Translations under genes and position numbers: made by a program
In this document: piece after piece, positions 7,921 to 18,471 of the stretch
Layout of the letters: each line of letters begins with the position of its first letter
Numbering within the stretch: the stretch's first letter is position 1
Assembly (NCBI GenBank): GCA_900696615.1
Contig: CAADGS010000050.1
Coordinates: 1 to 48,018 of the forward strand
DNA from: an uncultured beta proteobacterium
GTDB taxonomy: Bacteria > Pseudomonadota > Gammaproteobacteria > Burkholderiales > Nitrosomonadaceae
Direction: 5' to 3'
DNA length: 48,018 nt
Notes under the pieces: model-generated
The model's input: the letters and a program-made list of their open reading frames with translations, nothing else
Database searches by the model: none
What the model was told of the DNA's origin: nothing

Positions 7921-9363
7921 ATGTCAGGTTCAGTAAAACAAATCGCGTCTTCCCAAGATAATCTAACCGGCGATATGCTCAATCGCAGCATGAGCGTATG
8001 GCACAGTTTTACGCTGGGTTTTGCGGTTGTCTCACCGGTCGCCGGGCTCTATGCCATCATCGGCGTACAAACAGTAGTGGCCGGTGGCGGTTGGTTTGCC
8101 GCATTGGCGGTCTGCTTACTCATGCAACTGTTGGTAGCTACGGTTTATGCGGAATTGTCTTCGCAATTTCCGATTGCAGGCGGCGCCTATAAATGGGCAC
8201 GGCAGCTCGGCGGTGTCATAGCCGGAAACTATGCGGGCGTGATCTATATTTGTTCCACCATCGCCATGGTCACCACAACCGCCTACACCGGCGGTTTTTG
8301 GCTGGCAACCTTCTGCGGGGTGTCGGATAATAGCGGTGAAATTATGGTGCTATGGGCCGCTTTGTTCCTGCTTCTTTGCACGTTGCTTAACCTGGCTCCG
8401 GTTGGTATTTTCAATCTGATAATCAAATTGGGTGTTTACGCCGAAGTCGTCGGATCTTTCGGCGTTGCATTGCTACTATTCTTTTTCTTCCGCCAGCATC
8501 CGTTCATGGAATTATTCCAGCATATGGGTACCGGCACAGCGCCCAGTGAAATGGCTGCTTTTTTTGCGGCATTGGCTATATCAGGCTGGGCCTTTATCGG
8601 TTTTGATGCCTGCTCTACGACCGCCGAAGAAACCCATCAACCTAAGCGCATGGTGCCACGGGCAATTTTCATGTCGCTACTGCTTGTCGGCACGGTAGTT
8701 TTATTCAACTCAGCCGCATTGATTCTGGCATTTGAGCATGACACGCTGAGACATTCCAGTCATACATCCGATCCGGTTACGCCACTGATCGCCAGTAGCA
8801 TTGGAGAATGGTTTGAAAAACCCTTTTTAGCAATCGTGATGACTGCTTTTCTGGCCTGCGGTGCATCAATGGTGAAATATACATCCCGTATCGTATATTC
8901 GATGGCACGAGAGGGTAATATGCCAGCAATACTGAGCCGGGTGACGGTTAGCAAGACGCCGCGTAATGCTGTCCTCTTTACCGTTTTGTTGGCAGGATGC
9001 GGATTAATTTTCGGACTTAATGACGATGCCGTTGCCACCATTATCGCTTTCGGTACCGGCGGTTTATATGCCATGTTTACCTTCACGACCGGGTTTGCAT
9101 TGGTTGCCCGGCTCACAGGGCGGTGGGATCCTCAACTCGGGGAATTAAAACTGGGTAAATGGGGATTAATCATCAATATCTTAGCGTTCATGTGGTCGTT
9201 ATTTGAAGTCATCAATATTGCTTGGCCACGCCCTTATGCCATTTCGGCTGACGCGCCTTGGTGGCAATTATGGGCAACCCCGCTCGTATTGGGCAGCATT
9301 CTAACTATTACAACCTTGTATATTCTTTACAAGAAATGGTTTGGCGATCAGAAACTTTCATAA
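7921..9363 (+). CDS. APC-family permease, probable guanidine (or urea-derivative) importer
   Basis: 480 residues with about 12 hydrophobic segments. The N-terminal GFAVVSPVAGLYAIIG region and the SSQFPIAGGAYKWARQLGG motif are typical of amino acid-polyamine-organocation transporters of the GABA/choline permease branch. A TAEETHQPKRMVPRAI loop sits mid-protein. It is the first gene after the guanidine riboswitch and is followed at 12 bases by the deiminase genes, so the substrate is inferred to be guanidine. The family also includes urea, amino acid and polyamine carriers, so specificity is not proven by sequence. A GGAG ribosome site lies 8 bases before the ATG. Confidence 0.85.
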   Translation: MSGSVKQIASSQDNLTGDMLNRSMSVWHSFTLGFAVVSPVAGLYAIIGVQTVVAGGGWFAALAVCLLMQLLVATVYAELSSQFPIAGGAYKWARQLGGVIAGNYAGVIYICSTIAMVTTTAYTGGFWLATFCGVSDNSGEIMVLWAALFLLLCTLLNLAPVGIFNLIIKLGVYAEVVGSFGVALLLFFFFRQHPFMELFQHMGTGTAPSEMAAFFAALAISGWAFIGFDACSTTAEETHQPKRMVPRAIFMSLLLVGTVVLFNSAALILAFEHDTLRHSSHTSDPVTPLIASSIGEWFEKPFLAIVMTAFLACGASMVKYTSRIVYSMAREGNMPAILSRVTVSKTPRNAVLFTVLLAGCGLIFGLNDDAVATIIAFGTGGLYAMFTFTTGFALVARLTGRWDPQLGELKLGKWGLIINILAFMWSLFEVINIAWPRPYAISADAPWWQLWATPLVLGSILTITTLYILYKKWFGDQKLS

Positions 9364-9375
9364 AAGGAATTCATC

Positions 9376-10101
9376 ATGAATCAGCACAATACAATAATCT
9401 GGAAACAATCCATCCCGGGAGGATGCCACTGGTCGGGCATCATCCGTCGCGGTACGACATTGCGGTTAACTGATGTCGAAGGAGGCGCCAATACTGCGGT
9501 ATTGTTCTTCAATCAGGAAGAAAAGCTCGAGCGTTATAATATGGCGGATACTTTGAAATCTCAACATACTTTCCGTTTGACCAAGGGACACGCTTGCCAT
9601 TCGGATATGGGGCGGATTTTCTGTTGTATCACGGAAGATACAGCTGGATGGAACGATACCGTATGCGGCTTGAGTGACAGTCACATAATTCTGCAGAAAT
9701 ACGGCACTGCACGCTATCAAGAACATCGCAATCAAATGTTCCGCAGTGGCCTGGATGGCATGTTGATCGAACTGGGAAAGTGGGGATTGGGGATGCGCGA
9801 TATCGTTTCGAATATCAATTTCTTTAGCAAAGTAACCGCCAATAGCGCCGGGGAATTGACATTTCATCCTAATCACAGCAAAGCGGGCGATTATGTCGAC
9901 TTGAGTTTCGTAATGAATACGCTGCTGGTGCTATCTGCGGCTCCCCATCCTTTGGATCCGAGGCAGCCTTATCAGCCCGGTGCAGTCAATATAGAGCTAT
10001 TCGATACACCCGCTGAAGCCGCTAACGAATGCCTGCATATCGCCGAGAATATTCGCGCATTACAAAATGCCAAACATTTTTATTGTGAGGGTACGCTATG
10101 A
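9376..10101 (+). CDS. Carboxyguanidine deiminase subunit (urea carboxylase-associated protein 1, DUF1989)
   Basis: 241 residues of the DUF1989 family long annotated as 'urea amidolyase-associated protein'. Recognisable features are the [14 protein letters not shown] opening, the [18 protein letters not shown] strand pair, [11 protein letters not shown], and cysteine-containing segments [10 protein letters not shown] and NDTVCGLSD that could hold metal. Members of this pair (CgdA/CgdB) have been shown to convert carboxyguanidine to allophanate with release of ammonia. It has a strong AAGGAA ribosome site and overlaps the next gene by 4 bases, as expected for subunits of one complex. Which of CgdA or CgdB this is I leave open. 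Confidence 0.88.
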   Translation: MNQHNTIIWKQSIPGGCHWSGIIRRGTTLRLTDVEGGANTAVLFFNQEEKLERYNMADTLKSQHTFRLTKGHACHSDMGRIFCCITEDTAGWNDTVCGLSDSHIILQKYGTARYQEHRNQMFRSGLDGMLIELGKWGLGMRDIVSNINFFSKVTANSAGELTFHPNHSKAGDYVDLSFVMNTLLVLSAAPHPLDPRQPYQPGAVNIELFDTPAEAANECLHIAENIRALQNAKHFYCEGTL

Positions 10102-10760
10102 ACACGTTTAATCTGCAAACAAGCCAGCTTGATCCCAGCCAAGCAGTCGTGAATGAAATTTGTGCCGCCGGTGAGCCTTGGACCAAGATCGTCAAGCAGG
10201 GACAATTTTTCCGTATCGTCGATCTGGAAGGCAATCAAGCCGTTGATACATTGTTTTTCAATGCCAATCACGCATTGGAGCGTTATAGCGCAACGGATAC
10301 CATCCGTGCCCAAAATAAGCTGTATTTGACCACCGGTAGCAAGCTGTGTTCCAATTTTGGCAACACCATGCTCACAATCGTAGCGGATACCTGTGGGCGT
10401 CATGACACATTGGGCGGTGCTTGTGCGGCGGAAAGTAACACGGTTCGCTATGCGCTGGAAAAATACCCGATGCACAGTTGCCGCGACAATTTTTTGCATG
10501 CGCTGACGCATGATACCGCTTGTGAACAATTAGGCATAAGCAAGCGCGATATTCCCAGCAACATCAATTTTTTTATGAATGTTCCTGTAACTGAAGATGG
10601 CGGATTGGAGTTTGTCGATGGTATCTCAGCGTCGGGGAAGTATGTCGAAATGCGCGCGGAAATGGATGTATTGGTATTGATTTCCAACTGCCCGCAACTC
10701 AACAATCCATGTAACGCGTATAACCCGACGCCGATCCGCTTGCTGGTCTGGGATGCCTAG
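10098..10760 (+). CDS. Carboxyguanidine deiminase subunit (urea carboxylase-associated protein 2, DUF1989)
   Basis: 220 residues, a paralogue of the preceding protein. The two share the pattern [15 protein letters not shown] / [12 protein letters not shown] / NIFG-type cysteine segments ([23 protein letters not shown]) and [17 protein letters not shown], the counterpart of [14 protein letters not shown] upstream. The start overlaps the upstream gene by 4 bases. The family role is hydrolysis of carboxyguanidine to allophanate and ammonia as a heteromer. The gap to the carboxylase is 62 bases. The older name tied it to urea, but the riboswitch in front supports guanidine. Confidence 0.88.
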   Translation: MNTFNLQTSQLDPSQAVVNEICAAGEPWTKIVKQGQFFRIVDLEGNQAVDTLFFNANHALERYSATDTIRAQNKLYLTTGSKLCSNFGNTMLTIVADTCGRHDTLGGACAAESNTVRYALEKYPMHSCRDNFLHALTHDTACEQLGISKRDIPSNINFFMNVPVTEDGGLEFVDGISASGKYVEMRAEMDVLVLISNCPQLNNPCNAYNPTPIRLLVWDA

Positions 10761-10822
10761 TTATGACAACAAGCTGAGCAATGACATCCGGCTGACCATT
10801 TATCCAATAAGGGGGTAATGCC

Positions 10823-13800
10823 ATGTTCGACAAAGTCCTGATTGCCAATCGCGGCGCTATCGCGTGCCGGATTATCCGCACCCTGCGCCGTATGCGGGTC
10901 AAAAGTGTAGCAGTCTATACCGAGGCCGATGTGTTATCGCGGCATGTCGCCGAAGCTGATGAGGCTTATTGCATTGGCAGCGGGCTTGCTGCAGAGAGTT
11001 ATTTGCGTACCGATAAAATCCTGGAGATTGCCCGGCAAAGCGGTGCACAGGCTATTCATCCTGGTTATGGTTTTCTCAGTGAGAAAGCCGATTTTGCCGA
11101 GCAATGCGCTATTCATAACATCCGTTTTATCGGTCCCACCCCGCAGCAAATGCGCGCCTTTGGTTTAAAGCACACGGCACGCGCCTTGGCGCTGGAAAAC
11201 CAGGTACCGCTTTTGCCGGGAAGCGGTTTGCTGGAGAATCTTGAAGCGGCTTGTCATCAAGCCAAGCATATCGGCTACCCATTAATGTTGAAAAGTACTG
11301 CGGGCGGTGGCGGCATCGGTATGCGGCTGTGCTGGAATCAGGATGAGTTGATGAGTGCTTACGAATCCGTCAAAACGCTGGCACAAAACAATTTCAAGGA
11401 TGCCGGATTGTTCCTGGAAAAATATGTCGACCGTGCGCGCCATATTGAAGTGCAGATTTTCGGTGATGGCAATGGCCAAGTCGTCGCGCTCGCCGAGCGC
11501 GATTGTTCCATGCAGCGGCGCAATCAGAAAGTCATCGAGGAAACGCCTGCTCCCAATCTCGCTCCTCATTTGCGCCAGGCACTGCTGGATACGGCGGTGC
11601 GTTTGGGAAAGGCTGTGAATTATCAGTCTGCGGGTACCGTCGAATATATTTTTGACGATACTACCGGTCAGTTTTATTTTCTTGAAGTTAATACCCGCTT
11701 GCAAGTTGAACACGGTGTAACAGAGGAAGTCACCGGTATCGATCTGGTGGAGTGGATGGTGCGGCAAGCCGCGGGCGATTTACCCTCTCTCGATTCTTTC
11801 ACGATCGAACCCAGCGGCGCTTCTATTCAGGTGCGGGTGTACGCTGAAAATCCTGCCAAAGATTTCCAGCCTTCCAGCGGAATTCTGACGGCGGTCGAAT
11901 TTTCCGACGCAGCACGTGTTGAAACGTGGGTCGAACGCGGTATCGAGGTATCCGCATTTTACGATCCGATGCTGGCCAAAATTATTGTGCGTGCGCCGGG
12001 GCGAGACGCAGCCATTACAAAACTACTGAATGCATTGGATAACACATCGTTGCATGGCATTGAAACCAATCTGGATTATCTCAAGCAAATTCTGCATAGC
12101 ACAGTGTTTCGCAGCGGACAGCAAAACACACAATTTCTCAATGGCTTCCATTATCAGCCGCACAGCATAGACGTTCTTAATGCCGGTGTGCAGACCACGA
12201 TACAGGACTATCCCGGGCGGATCGGCTACTGGAATGTGGGCGTGCCGCCTTCCGGACCGATGGATAGCCTGGCTTTCCGGCTAGCCAACCGGCTGGTCAG
12301 CAATTCTGACAACAGCGCCGGACTGGAAATCACACTCGCCGGTCCGACACTACGCTTCAATTGCGACAGCATCATTGCGATCTGTGGCGCGCCGATCGAT
12401 GTCTGCTTGGATAGCGAACCGCTACTGCAATGGCAGTCTCATTTTGTCCGAGCTGGTGCATTGTTACAATTCGGCAAAGTCCGGCAATCCGGCAGCCGGG
12501 TTTACTTGGCCGTGCACGGGGGCTTTCAAGTGCCCGATTATCTCGACAGCAAATCCACCTTCACGCTCGGACAGTTTGGCGGTCATGCGGGCCGCGTGCT
12601 GCGCGCCGGCGATGTGTTGCATGTTCGACCGTTGCCGACTTCCCGGCCGGATTCGCAACAAGTGCCGCAGCAATGGATTCCGCGTTATACCAATCAGTGG
12701 GAGATCGCCGTCTTGTATGGGCCGCATGGTGCACCGGATTTCTTCACCGCAGCCGATATTGAACAGTTTTTTGCCGCTGAGTGGAAGGTGCATCACAATT
12801 CCAGCCGTACCGGCGTGCGTCTGATCGGCCCCAAGCCGCAATGGGCACGCAGCGATGGCGGCGAAGCGGGCTTGCATCCCTCCAATATTCACGACAATGC
12901 TTATGCCATCGGGGCGGTTGATTTTACCGGGGATATGCCAATCATTCTCGGCCCTGACGGCCCCAGCCTGGGCGGATTCGTGTGTCCGGCCACAGTTGCG
13001 CAGGCAGAATTATGGAAAACCGGACAACTCAGACCCGGCGATAGCATTCGCTTTTACCCGATATCGCTGGAACAAGCTTTAGTACTGGAGCAACAGCAAA
13101 ATGAATTGATCCGGCAGCTTCATGCGGATACCGGCGTGCCAGTAACTTCTCGCTCCGAAAAACTGGGTAATGCCGTTCTACACTATATTTCGGAAAACGC
13201 AAAGCAAGTGCAAGTGACTTACCGCCAATCCGGCGATAAATACCTCTTGGTCGAGTACGGTCCGCCCATCCTCGACCTGAATTTACGTTTCCGCGCTCAC
13301 GCTTTGATGTCATGGCTGCAACAATGCATCAACAAGCAGGCGCTTAGCGGTATTTTGGATCTGACACCCGGTATTCGCTCGCTGCAGATTCATTTCGATT
13401 CGCGCCAACTGGCGCGCGGAAAATTGCTGGAAATGTTGATTGCAGGCGAAAAACAGCTACCCGCGATTGATGATATGGAAGTGCCGTCTCGTATCCTTCA
13501 TTTGCCGCTTTCTTGGGATGATGCTGCTACACGGCTGGCGATCGAGAAATATATGCAATCGGTACGCAGCGATGCGCCCTGGTGTCCGAGTAATATCGAA
13601 TTTATCCGCCGTATCAACGGACTGGAATCGATTGAGGACGTGCAGCATATTGTATTTTCGGCCAGTTATCTGGTAATGGGACTGGGCGATGTTTATTTGG
13701 GCGCACCGGTTGCAACGCCATTGGATCCGCGCCATCGCTTGGTCACTACCAAATACAACCCGGCGCGTACCTGGACGCCGGAAAATGCCGTCGGTATAGG

Positions 13801-14446
13801 GGGTGCCTATTTATGTGTGTACGGCATGGAAGGCCCGGGCGGGTATCAGTTTGTGGGCCGCACGGTGCAAATGTGGAATCGTTACCGCCAAACAAGCGAT
13901 TTCAAAGATGGCAAACCCTGGTTATTACGCTTCTTCGATCAGATCCGCTTTTATCCAGTTAGCGAAAGCGAATTGCTCAGGCTGCGCCAGGATTTCATTA
14001 GCGGGCACTTCAAGCTGCGTACTGAAGAAACGGTTCTGAACTTGAAGCAATACCAAATTTTCCTGCAGCAACATGCGGCAAGCATTAATGCATTCAAAAC
14101 CCGACAACAGGCTGCCTTTGAAGCTGAACGTCGGCGCTGGGAGGCCCAGGGTCAATCGCAATATGTCAGTGAAGATGTGCTTGATGAAGCGGATACCCAA
14201 AGCGAACTGGATTTGCCGCAAGGCTCCCAAGCCGTCAGTTCGCAGGTTACGGGTACGGTATGGAAAATACTGGCCGATGAAGGTGAATCGGTGGAAGCAG
14301 GCAAGCCGGTAATCATGGTTGAATCGATGAAAATGGAATTTCCGTTGGATTCGCCGGTTACCGGCACGATACAACAGTTGTTCTGCAAACAAGGCGGGTA
14401 TGTCTCGGCCGGGCAAGTGCTTTTCATTGTTCGGGAGAATCAGTGA
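10823..14446 (+). CDS. Biotin-dependent guanidine carboxylase (urea carboxylase family)
   Basis: 1207 residues. An ATP-grasp biotin carboxylase occupies about 1-450 ([17 protein letters not shown] start, AGGGGIGMR glycine loop, [14 protein letters not shown]). A KipA/AHS2-type domain starts about 450 ([25 protein letters not shown]) and a KipI/AHS1-type domain lies about 790-1000; together they form the carboxyltransferase. A biotin carrier domain ends the protein with predicted biotinyl Lys1170 in ESMKME. It carboxylates guanidine (or urea) with ATP and bicarbonate. Guanidine is favoured because of the riboswitch and the two DUF1989 genes. I could not check the active-site residue that separates guanidine from urea carboxylases. 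The GGGGG ribosome site is strong. The stop overlaps the hydrolase start by one base (TGATG). Confidence 0.9.
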   Translation: MFDKVLIANRGAIACRIIRTLRRMRVKSVAVYTEADVLSRHVAEADEAYCIGSGLAAESYLRTDKILEIARQSGAQAIHPGYGFLSEKADFAEQCAIHNIRFIGPTPQQMRAFGLKHTARALALENQVPLLPGSGLLENLEAACHQAKHIGYPLMLKSTAGGGGIGMRLCWNQDELMSAYESVKTLAQNNFKDAGLFLEKYVDRARHIEVQIFGDGNGQVVALAERDCSMQRRNQKVIEETPAPNLAPHLRQALLDTAVRLGKAVNYQSAGTVEYIFDDTTGQFYFLEVNTRLQVEHGVTEEVTGIDLVEWMVRQAAGDLPSLDSFTIEPSGASIQVRVYAENPAKDFQPSSGILTAVEFSDAARVETWVERGIEVSAFYDPMLAKIIVRAPGRDAAITKLLNALDNTSLHGIETNLDYLKQILHSTVFRSGQQNTQFLNGFHYQPHSIDVLNAGVQTTIQDYPGRIGYWNVGVPPSGPMDSLAFRLANRLVSNSDNSAGLEITLAGPTLRFNCDSIIAICGAPIDVCLDSEPLLQWQSHFVRAGALLQFGKVRQSGSRVYLAVHGGFQVPDYLDSKSTFTLGQFGGHAGRVLRAGDVLHVRPLPTSRPDSQQVPQQWIPRYTNQWEIAVLYGPHGAPDFFTAADIEQFFAAEWKVHHNSSRTGVRLIGPKPQWARSDGGEAGLHPSNIHDNAYAIGAVDFTGDMPIILGPDGPSLGGFVCPATVAQAELWKTGQLRPGDSIRFYPISLEQALVLEQQQNELIRQLHADTGVPVTSRSEKLGNAVLHYISENAKQVQVTYRQSGDKYLLVEYGPPILDLNLRFRAHALMSWLQQCINKQALSGILDLTPGIRSLQIHFDSRQLARGKLLEMLIAGEKQLPAIDDMEVPSRILHLPLSWDDAATRLAIEKYMQSVRSDAPWCPSNIEFIRRINGLESIEDVQHIVFSASYLVMGLGDVYLGAPVATPLDPRHRLVTTKYNPARTWTPENAVGIGGAYLCVYGMEGPGGYQFVGRTVQMWNRYRQTSDFKDGKPWLLRFFDQIRFYPVSESELLRLRQDFISGHFKLRTEETVLNLKQYQIFLQQHAASINAFKTRQQAAFEAERRRWEAQGQSQYVSEDVLDEADTQSELDLPQGSQAVSSQVTGTVWKILADEGESVEAGKPVIMVESMKMEFPLDSPVTGTIQQLFCKQGGYVSAGQVLFIVRENQ

Positions 14447-16269
14447 TGAGTCGTAAAATTATTCCGCTACCCGATATTTCATCGCTGCAGCAACATTACG
14501 CAAGAGGTGAATGGTCACCAACCCAGGTAGTCGAAGCCCTCTATGCCGAAATTCAAAATGACCCGGGTCATATCTGGATTTCCACGCTTTCATTGGAATC
14601 GTTGCGAAACTATGCGCACAATATCGAAGCGCAAGGAATGGCATCGTTGCCGCTGTATGGCGTGCCTTTCGCCATCAAAGACAATATCGATTTGGCGACA
14701 TTACCGACTACGGCAGCCTGCCCGGCTTTTGCCTATATACCTTCCGGTAGCGCCACGGTTGTGCAGAGACTCATTGATGCCGGCGCCATCCCCATCGGTA
14801 AAACCAATCTCGATCAATTCGCTACCGGATTGAATGGCACGCGGTCGCCTTATGGCGCGTGCCACAATGCCTTTAACCCCGGCTATATTTCAGGTGGCTC
14901 CAGCTCGGGTTCGGCCGTTGCGGTCGCCAAAGGGCAAGTATGTTTCAGCCTTGGTACCGATACCGCAGGTTCAGGCAGAGTGCCCGCCGCTTTTAATAAC
15001 CTGATCGGCTATAAACCCACCAAAGGCTGGTTCTCCGCTTATGGCGCGGTACCGGCTTGCCGATCCCTCGATACCTTATCCGTTTTTACCTATACCGCTG
15101 CGGATGCCGCGCGTATTCTAACCATTGCTGCCGTCTACGATGCAGAAGATAGCTATTCCAGGGAAAGAGAAACAGTGGACTTCAATTTTGGTGCAGCGTC
15201 GCATTTCCGTTTTGGTATTCCACGCCGGCAACAACTGAAATTCTTCGATAATCAGAACAGTGAACGGTTATTCTATGAATCCATTGCTCGTATACAGGCA
15301 GTGGGCGGGGAAGCCATCGAAATAGACTTTGCACCGTTTGTCGAAACCGCCCGCCTGCTTTACGAAGGCCCTTGGATAGCTGAACGCTATGCGGCGATCC
15401 GTTCATTTTTCGACTTGCACAACGATCAAATCATCGCGCCGGTACGTGAAATTATCGCAACCGCAAAACAGCGTTCGGCAGTGGATGCGTTTGAGGGAAT
15501 CTATCAGTTACGCCAGCTCAAACAACAGGCAGACCGGATCTGGGCGAATATCGATTGCCTGCTGACACCGACCGCCGGTACCATCTATACCATTCAAGCC
15601 ATGCAACAGGATCCGATCCGGCTCAACACCAACTTAGGGTATTACACCAATTTCATGAATTTGCTGGACTACGCTGCGGTTGCGGTTCCCGCAGGCTTTC
15701 AGCAGGATGGATTGCCTTTTGGCATCACGTTGGCGGCACCCGCACATCACGATGAATCGCTGCTGCATCTTGCGCATCGGCTGCAACAAGCCTCCTCACT
15801 TTCTTTAGGTGCAACAGGCATTGCGTTTCCGCACAATACCGATTTCCCGGCGGCATCCCACTTTAGTCAGGTACGCATAGCCGTGTGTGGAGCGCATTTG
15901 TCCGGTTTGCCGTTGAATGAACAATTAACCAGCCGCCAAGGCCGATTACTAGCTTGTACGACTACATCATCGGATTACAGGCTTTACGCATTGCCAGGAA
16001 AACCGCCGCAGCGGCCCGGTTTGATCCGCGTCAACCCAAACGAAGCAGGCGTTGCAATCGAAGTGGAAGTGTGGGAATTACCAGAACGCGAGTTCGGCAG
16101 TTTTGCCGCCAATATTCCGGCGCCATTAGGGATAGGCACCATTACGCTGGCAAACGGTGAAACGGTACAAGGCTTTCTGTGTGAGCACTATGCCACCATT
16201 AATGCAGAGGACATCAGCCATTTTGGCGGTTGGCGCAACTACTTGCTATATTTAACAGGCTCAAATTAA
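14446..16269 (+). CDS. atzF: Allophanate hydrolase
   Basis: 607 residues, cytoplasmic. The amidase-signature domain (about 1-440) has Lys78 in AIKDNID, the GGSSSGSAVAV loop and nucleophile Ser176 in DTAGSGRVPA, giving the Ser-Ser-Lys triad. The C-terminal domain (about 460-607, from VRIAVCGAHLSGLPLN) matches the allophanate hydrolase tail that finishes breakdown of N-carboxycarbamate. Products are ammonia and CO2. GTG at 14443 just before the ATG is another possible start; ATG 14446 in a TGATG overlap is more usual. As the last gene it ends the guanidine pathway, giving three ammonia per guanidine overall by family stoichiometry. Confidence 0.93.
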   Translation: MSRKIIPLPDISSLQQHYARGEWSPTQVVEALYAEIQNDPGHIWISTLSLESLRNYAHNIEAQGMASLPLYGVPFAIKDNIDLATLPTTAACPAFAYIPSGSATVVQRLIDAGAIPIGKTNLDQFATGLNGTRSPYGACHNAFNPGYISGGSSSGSAVAVAKGQVCFSLGTDTAGSGRVPAAFNNLIGYKPTKGWFSAYGAVPACRSLDTLSVFTYTAADAARILTIAAVYDAEDSYSRERETVDFNFGAASHFRFGIPRRQQLKFFDNQNSERLFYESIARIQAVGGEAIEIDFAPFVETARLLYEGPWIAERYAAIRSFFDLHNDQIIAPVREIIATAKQRSAVDAFEGIYQLRQLKQQADRIWANIDCLLTPTAGTIYTIQAMQQDPIRLNTNLGYYTNFMNLLDYAAVAVPAGFQQDGLPFGITLAAPAHHDESLLHLAHRLQQASSLSLGATGIAFPHNTDFPAASHFSQVRIAVCGAHLSGLPLNEQLTSRQGRLLACTTTSSDYRLYALPGKPPQRPGLIRVNPNEAGVAIEVEVWELPEREFGSFAANIPAPLGIGTITLANGETVQGFLCEHYATINAEDISHFGGWRNYLLYLTGSN

Positions 16270-16790
16270 ATCAAATACTTAGCTTGTGTTCCCAAAACTA
16301 AGCATTCTGTCTGTATTTGAAGCATGTTGATCATAAGCATTGCTTGTGCGAAGTTAAAAATAACATGAATTGAATCCGGAAGCGAACGTGCCGTGCCGTC
16401 AAAGCGTTAGCACTTCCACCGGAATCGCACGTTTTTCAACGGTTATCCGTTTTCCTTCAAGAAGGATGGCTAGTTACGGTTGAGACCGATGAACGATGGC
16501 TTTCACGGCAGCATGAAACCACACTTTGTAGTCCAGCTTCGGATCAAATTTCTTTAAATCAGGCTTGAACGATCGGGTCAGCGATTCGATTCGTTCGGAT
16601 TCGTTAGTCTTATTAGTCACCCCTTTCGCCGTGACCGTTTCGGTTTTGCCATCTTTATGACCCAATTCCTAATCTTAATGCCTGCGGGTTTAATTCCCCG
16701 GCTCTTATGGTGTAAGCTGACTGATGGCCAGCAGATAAAGAGGATGAAATTAATATCCCGCTGCTTGCGACGAGGTTCTTTATTTTTTAA
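16270..16790. other. Gene-free stretch between allophanate hydrolase and MFS gene
   Basis: 521 bases without a convincing gene. It holds inverted repeats near its first third (see terminator entry) and a 63-codon TTG-started minus-strand frame (16474-16665) with a Lys/Thr-rich start and a KVWFHAAVKAIV tail that matches nothing I know. No tRNA or repeat is visible. Confidence 0.5.
16385..16453 (+). terminator. Possible terminator region of the guanidine operon
   Basis: AACGTGC (16385-16391) pairs with GCACGTT (16427-16433), which runs into TTT. A second hairpin, AACGG (16438-16442) with CCGTT (16447-16451), follows and also runs into T residues. The first loop is long, so this is a tentative call. 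Confidence 0.3.
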
Positions 16791-18404
16791 ATGGAGATAA
16801 GAACATTGAAGGATTCTATCAATAAGACAACCACGGCTTGGTCACCATTTCAAATACCTATTTTCCGAGCACTATGGATAGCAACACTTATTTCGAACAT
16901 TGGAACATGGATGCATGATATTGGTGCTAGTTGGTTAATGGCGTCGCTGTCACCGACACCCGTAATGGTGGCATTGATTCAGACGGCTACAACTTTCCCT
17001 ATTTTTCTATTGGCCATGCCTGCAGGCGCCCTCGCTGATATTGTCGACCGGCGCCGCTATCTCATTGCAGTTCAGATATGGATGGCTATAGTTGCCGGAC
17101 TATTAGGATTTATGACGCTAATAGGCTTTACTTCAATATGGAGCCTGCTCATTTTAACGTTTGCAATGGGACTTGGATCGGCGATGATGATGCCGGCATG
17201 GGCTGCAATAACACCGGAACTCGTGCCTCGAGCCGAATTGCAATCTGCCATTGCATTGAATGGCCTCGGGATCAATATGGCACGTGCGCTTGGTCCTGCG
17301 TTAGCGGGTGTAATTGTATCGTTTTCCGGAAGTGGCGCAGTGTTTGTTTTAAATGCACTCTCGTATATTTTTGTCATCATTGCCTTGATAACGTGGCAGC
17401 GCGAGGCGCCAATCAGCGAATTGCCCAGAGAAAGATTCTTTTCTGCTTTGCGTTCCGGTTTTCGTTTTGCGCGCCATACACCAGACCTCCAGGCTGCAGT
17501 TATGCGCGGATTCGGTTTCTTCCTTTTTGCAAGTGCTTCTTGGGCGTTGTTGCCATTATTAGCCAAAAACCTGCCCGATAGCGGACCACAGACATTGGGT
17601 AGCTTGGTAGCCTGTATCGGTGCCGGTGCTATTGCCGGTGCTTTTATATTACCCAAACTTCGTGAAAAAATTTCGCGCGATAGATTGGTCGCGTTAGCAA
17701 CAATTGTGTATGCAGGCACTATATTTGCCTTGGCAACATTAGATCAATTGATTCTCTTATGTTTTGCAATGGCCATAAGTGGTATTGCATGGATTGCAAT
17801 CTTATCCTCACTTCAGACAGCAGCGCAGATGGCACTTCCAAATTGGGTACGGTCACGTGGGCTTGCCGTCTTTATGGCGGTTTTCATGGGTTCAATGGCG
17901 CTCGGTAGTGTGTTGTGGGGTAAGCTTGCTGAAATAACCAGTATTTCAGAATCATTGATCATCGCAGCCGTGGGCGCAATCGTGGCAATTGCGTTTACTT
18001 GGCGTTGGCGTATAGGCGGCATTGATAAAATTAATCTTACTCCTTCAATGCATTGGCCGACGCCTATCATACATGATGGTGTGACTCATGACCGCGGTCC
18101 GGTTTTTGTGACAGTTCAGTACATAGTTCAAAGTGATCGGGTGCGTGATTTTCTATATGCAACTCGTGAATTAAGCAGACGCCGCCGCCAAAGCGGTGCT
18201 TTCTCATGGGGTATATTTGAACACGCCGAGTTTCCCAATCACTTTATTGAATTTTTCTGCGTTGAATCTTGGCTCGAGCACCTGCGTCAACACGAACGTG
18301 TAACGAATGCGGATCGCAGCTTACAGGCCGAAATCCATACCTTACTTGTCTCCGGAAGCGAGCCTACGGTCACACACTACATTGCACCTAACTTTCCTTC
18401 ATGA
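16791..18404 (+). CDS. MFS transporter of the MFS_3 (transmembrane secretion effector) type
   Basis: 537 residues. The first 400 form about 11-12 membrane segments with the MFS signature between TM2 and TM3 (AGALADIVDRRRYL), as in the enterobactin-exporter-like MFS_3 group. The last 110 residues (from FVTVQYIV) form a soluble domain with ESWLEHLRQHERVTNADRSLQ, like the antibiotic-biosynthesis-monooxygenase-type tail common in this family. A drug or metabolite exporter in the inner membrane is likely; the substrate is unknown. It is separated from both neighbours and seems to be its own transcription unit. Confidence 0.85.
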   Translation: MEIRTLKDSINKTTTAWSPFQIPIFRALWIATLISNIGTWMHDIGASWLMASLSPTPVMVALIQTATTFPIFLLAMPAGALADIVDRRRYLIAVQIWMAIVAGLLGFMTLIGFTSIWSLLILTFAMGLGSAMMMPAWAAITPELVPRAELQSAIALNGLGINMARALGPALAGVIVSFSGSGAVFVLNALSYIFVIIALITWQREAPISELPRERFFSALRSGFRFARHTPDLQAAVMRGFGFFLFASASWALLPLLAKNLPDSGPQTLGSLVACIGAGAIAGAFILPKLREKISRDRLVALATIVYAGTIFALATLDQLILLCFAMAISGIAWIAILSSLQTAAQMALPNWVRSRGLAVFMAVFMGSMALGSVLWGKLAEITSISESLIIAAVGAIVAIAFTWRWRIGGIDKINLTPSMHWPTPIIHDGVTHDRGPVFVTVQYIVQSDRVRDFLYATRELSRRRRQSGAFSWGIFEHAEFPNHFIEFFCVESWLEHLRQHERVTNADRSLQAEIHTLLVSGSEPTVTHYIAPNFPS

Positions 18405-18471
18405 ACAACAACAAATTGAATAACTGAGTCACTCCTGCATGCTCAAATAAAATGATTAAAAGGAGGATGGT

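Noticed and set aside
11282..11767. Long minus-strand frame (161 codons) inside the carboxylase gene
   Set aside because: It is a shadow of the biotin carboxylase domain, which has intact motifs on the plus strand.
16474..16665. Minus-strand 63-codon frame as a small gene
   Set aside because: It has a TTG start with no ribosome site, lies in a gene-free stretch with hairpins, and resembles no family I know.
17072..17719. Minus-strand frame of 215 codons inside the MFS gene
   Set aside because: The plus strand encodes a clear transporter; the antisense frame has no domain pattern or ribosome site.
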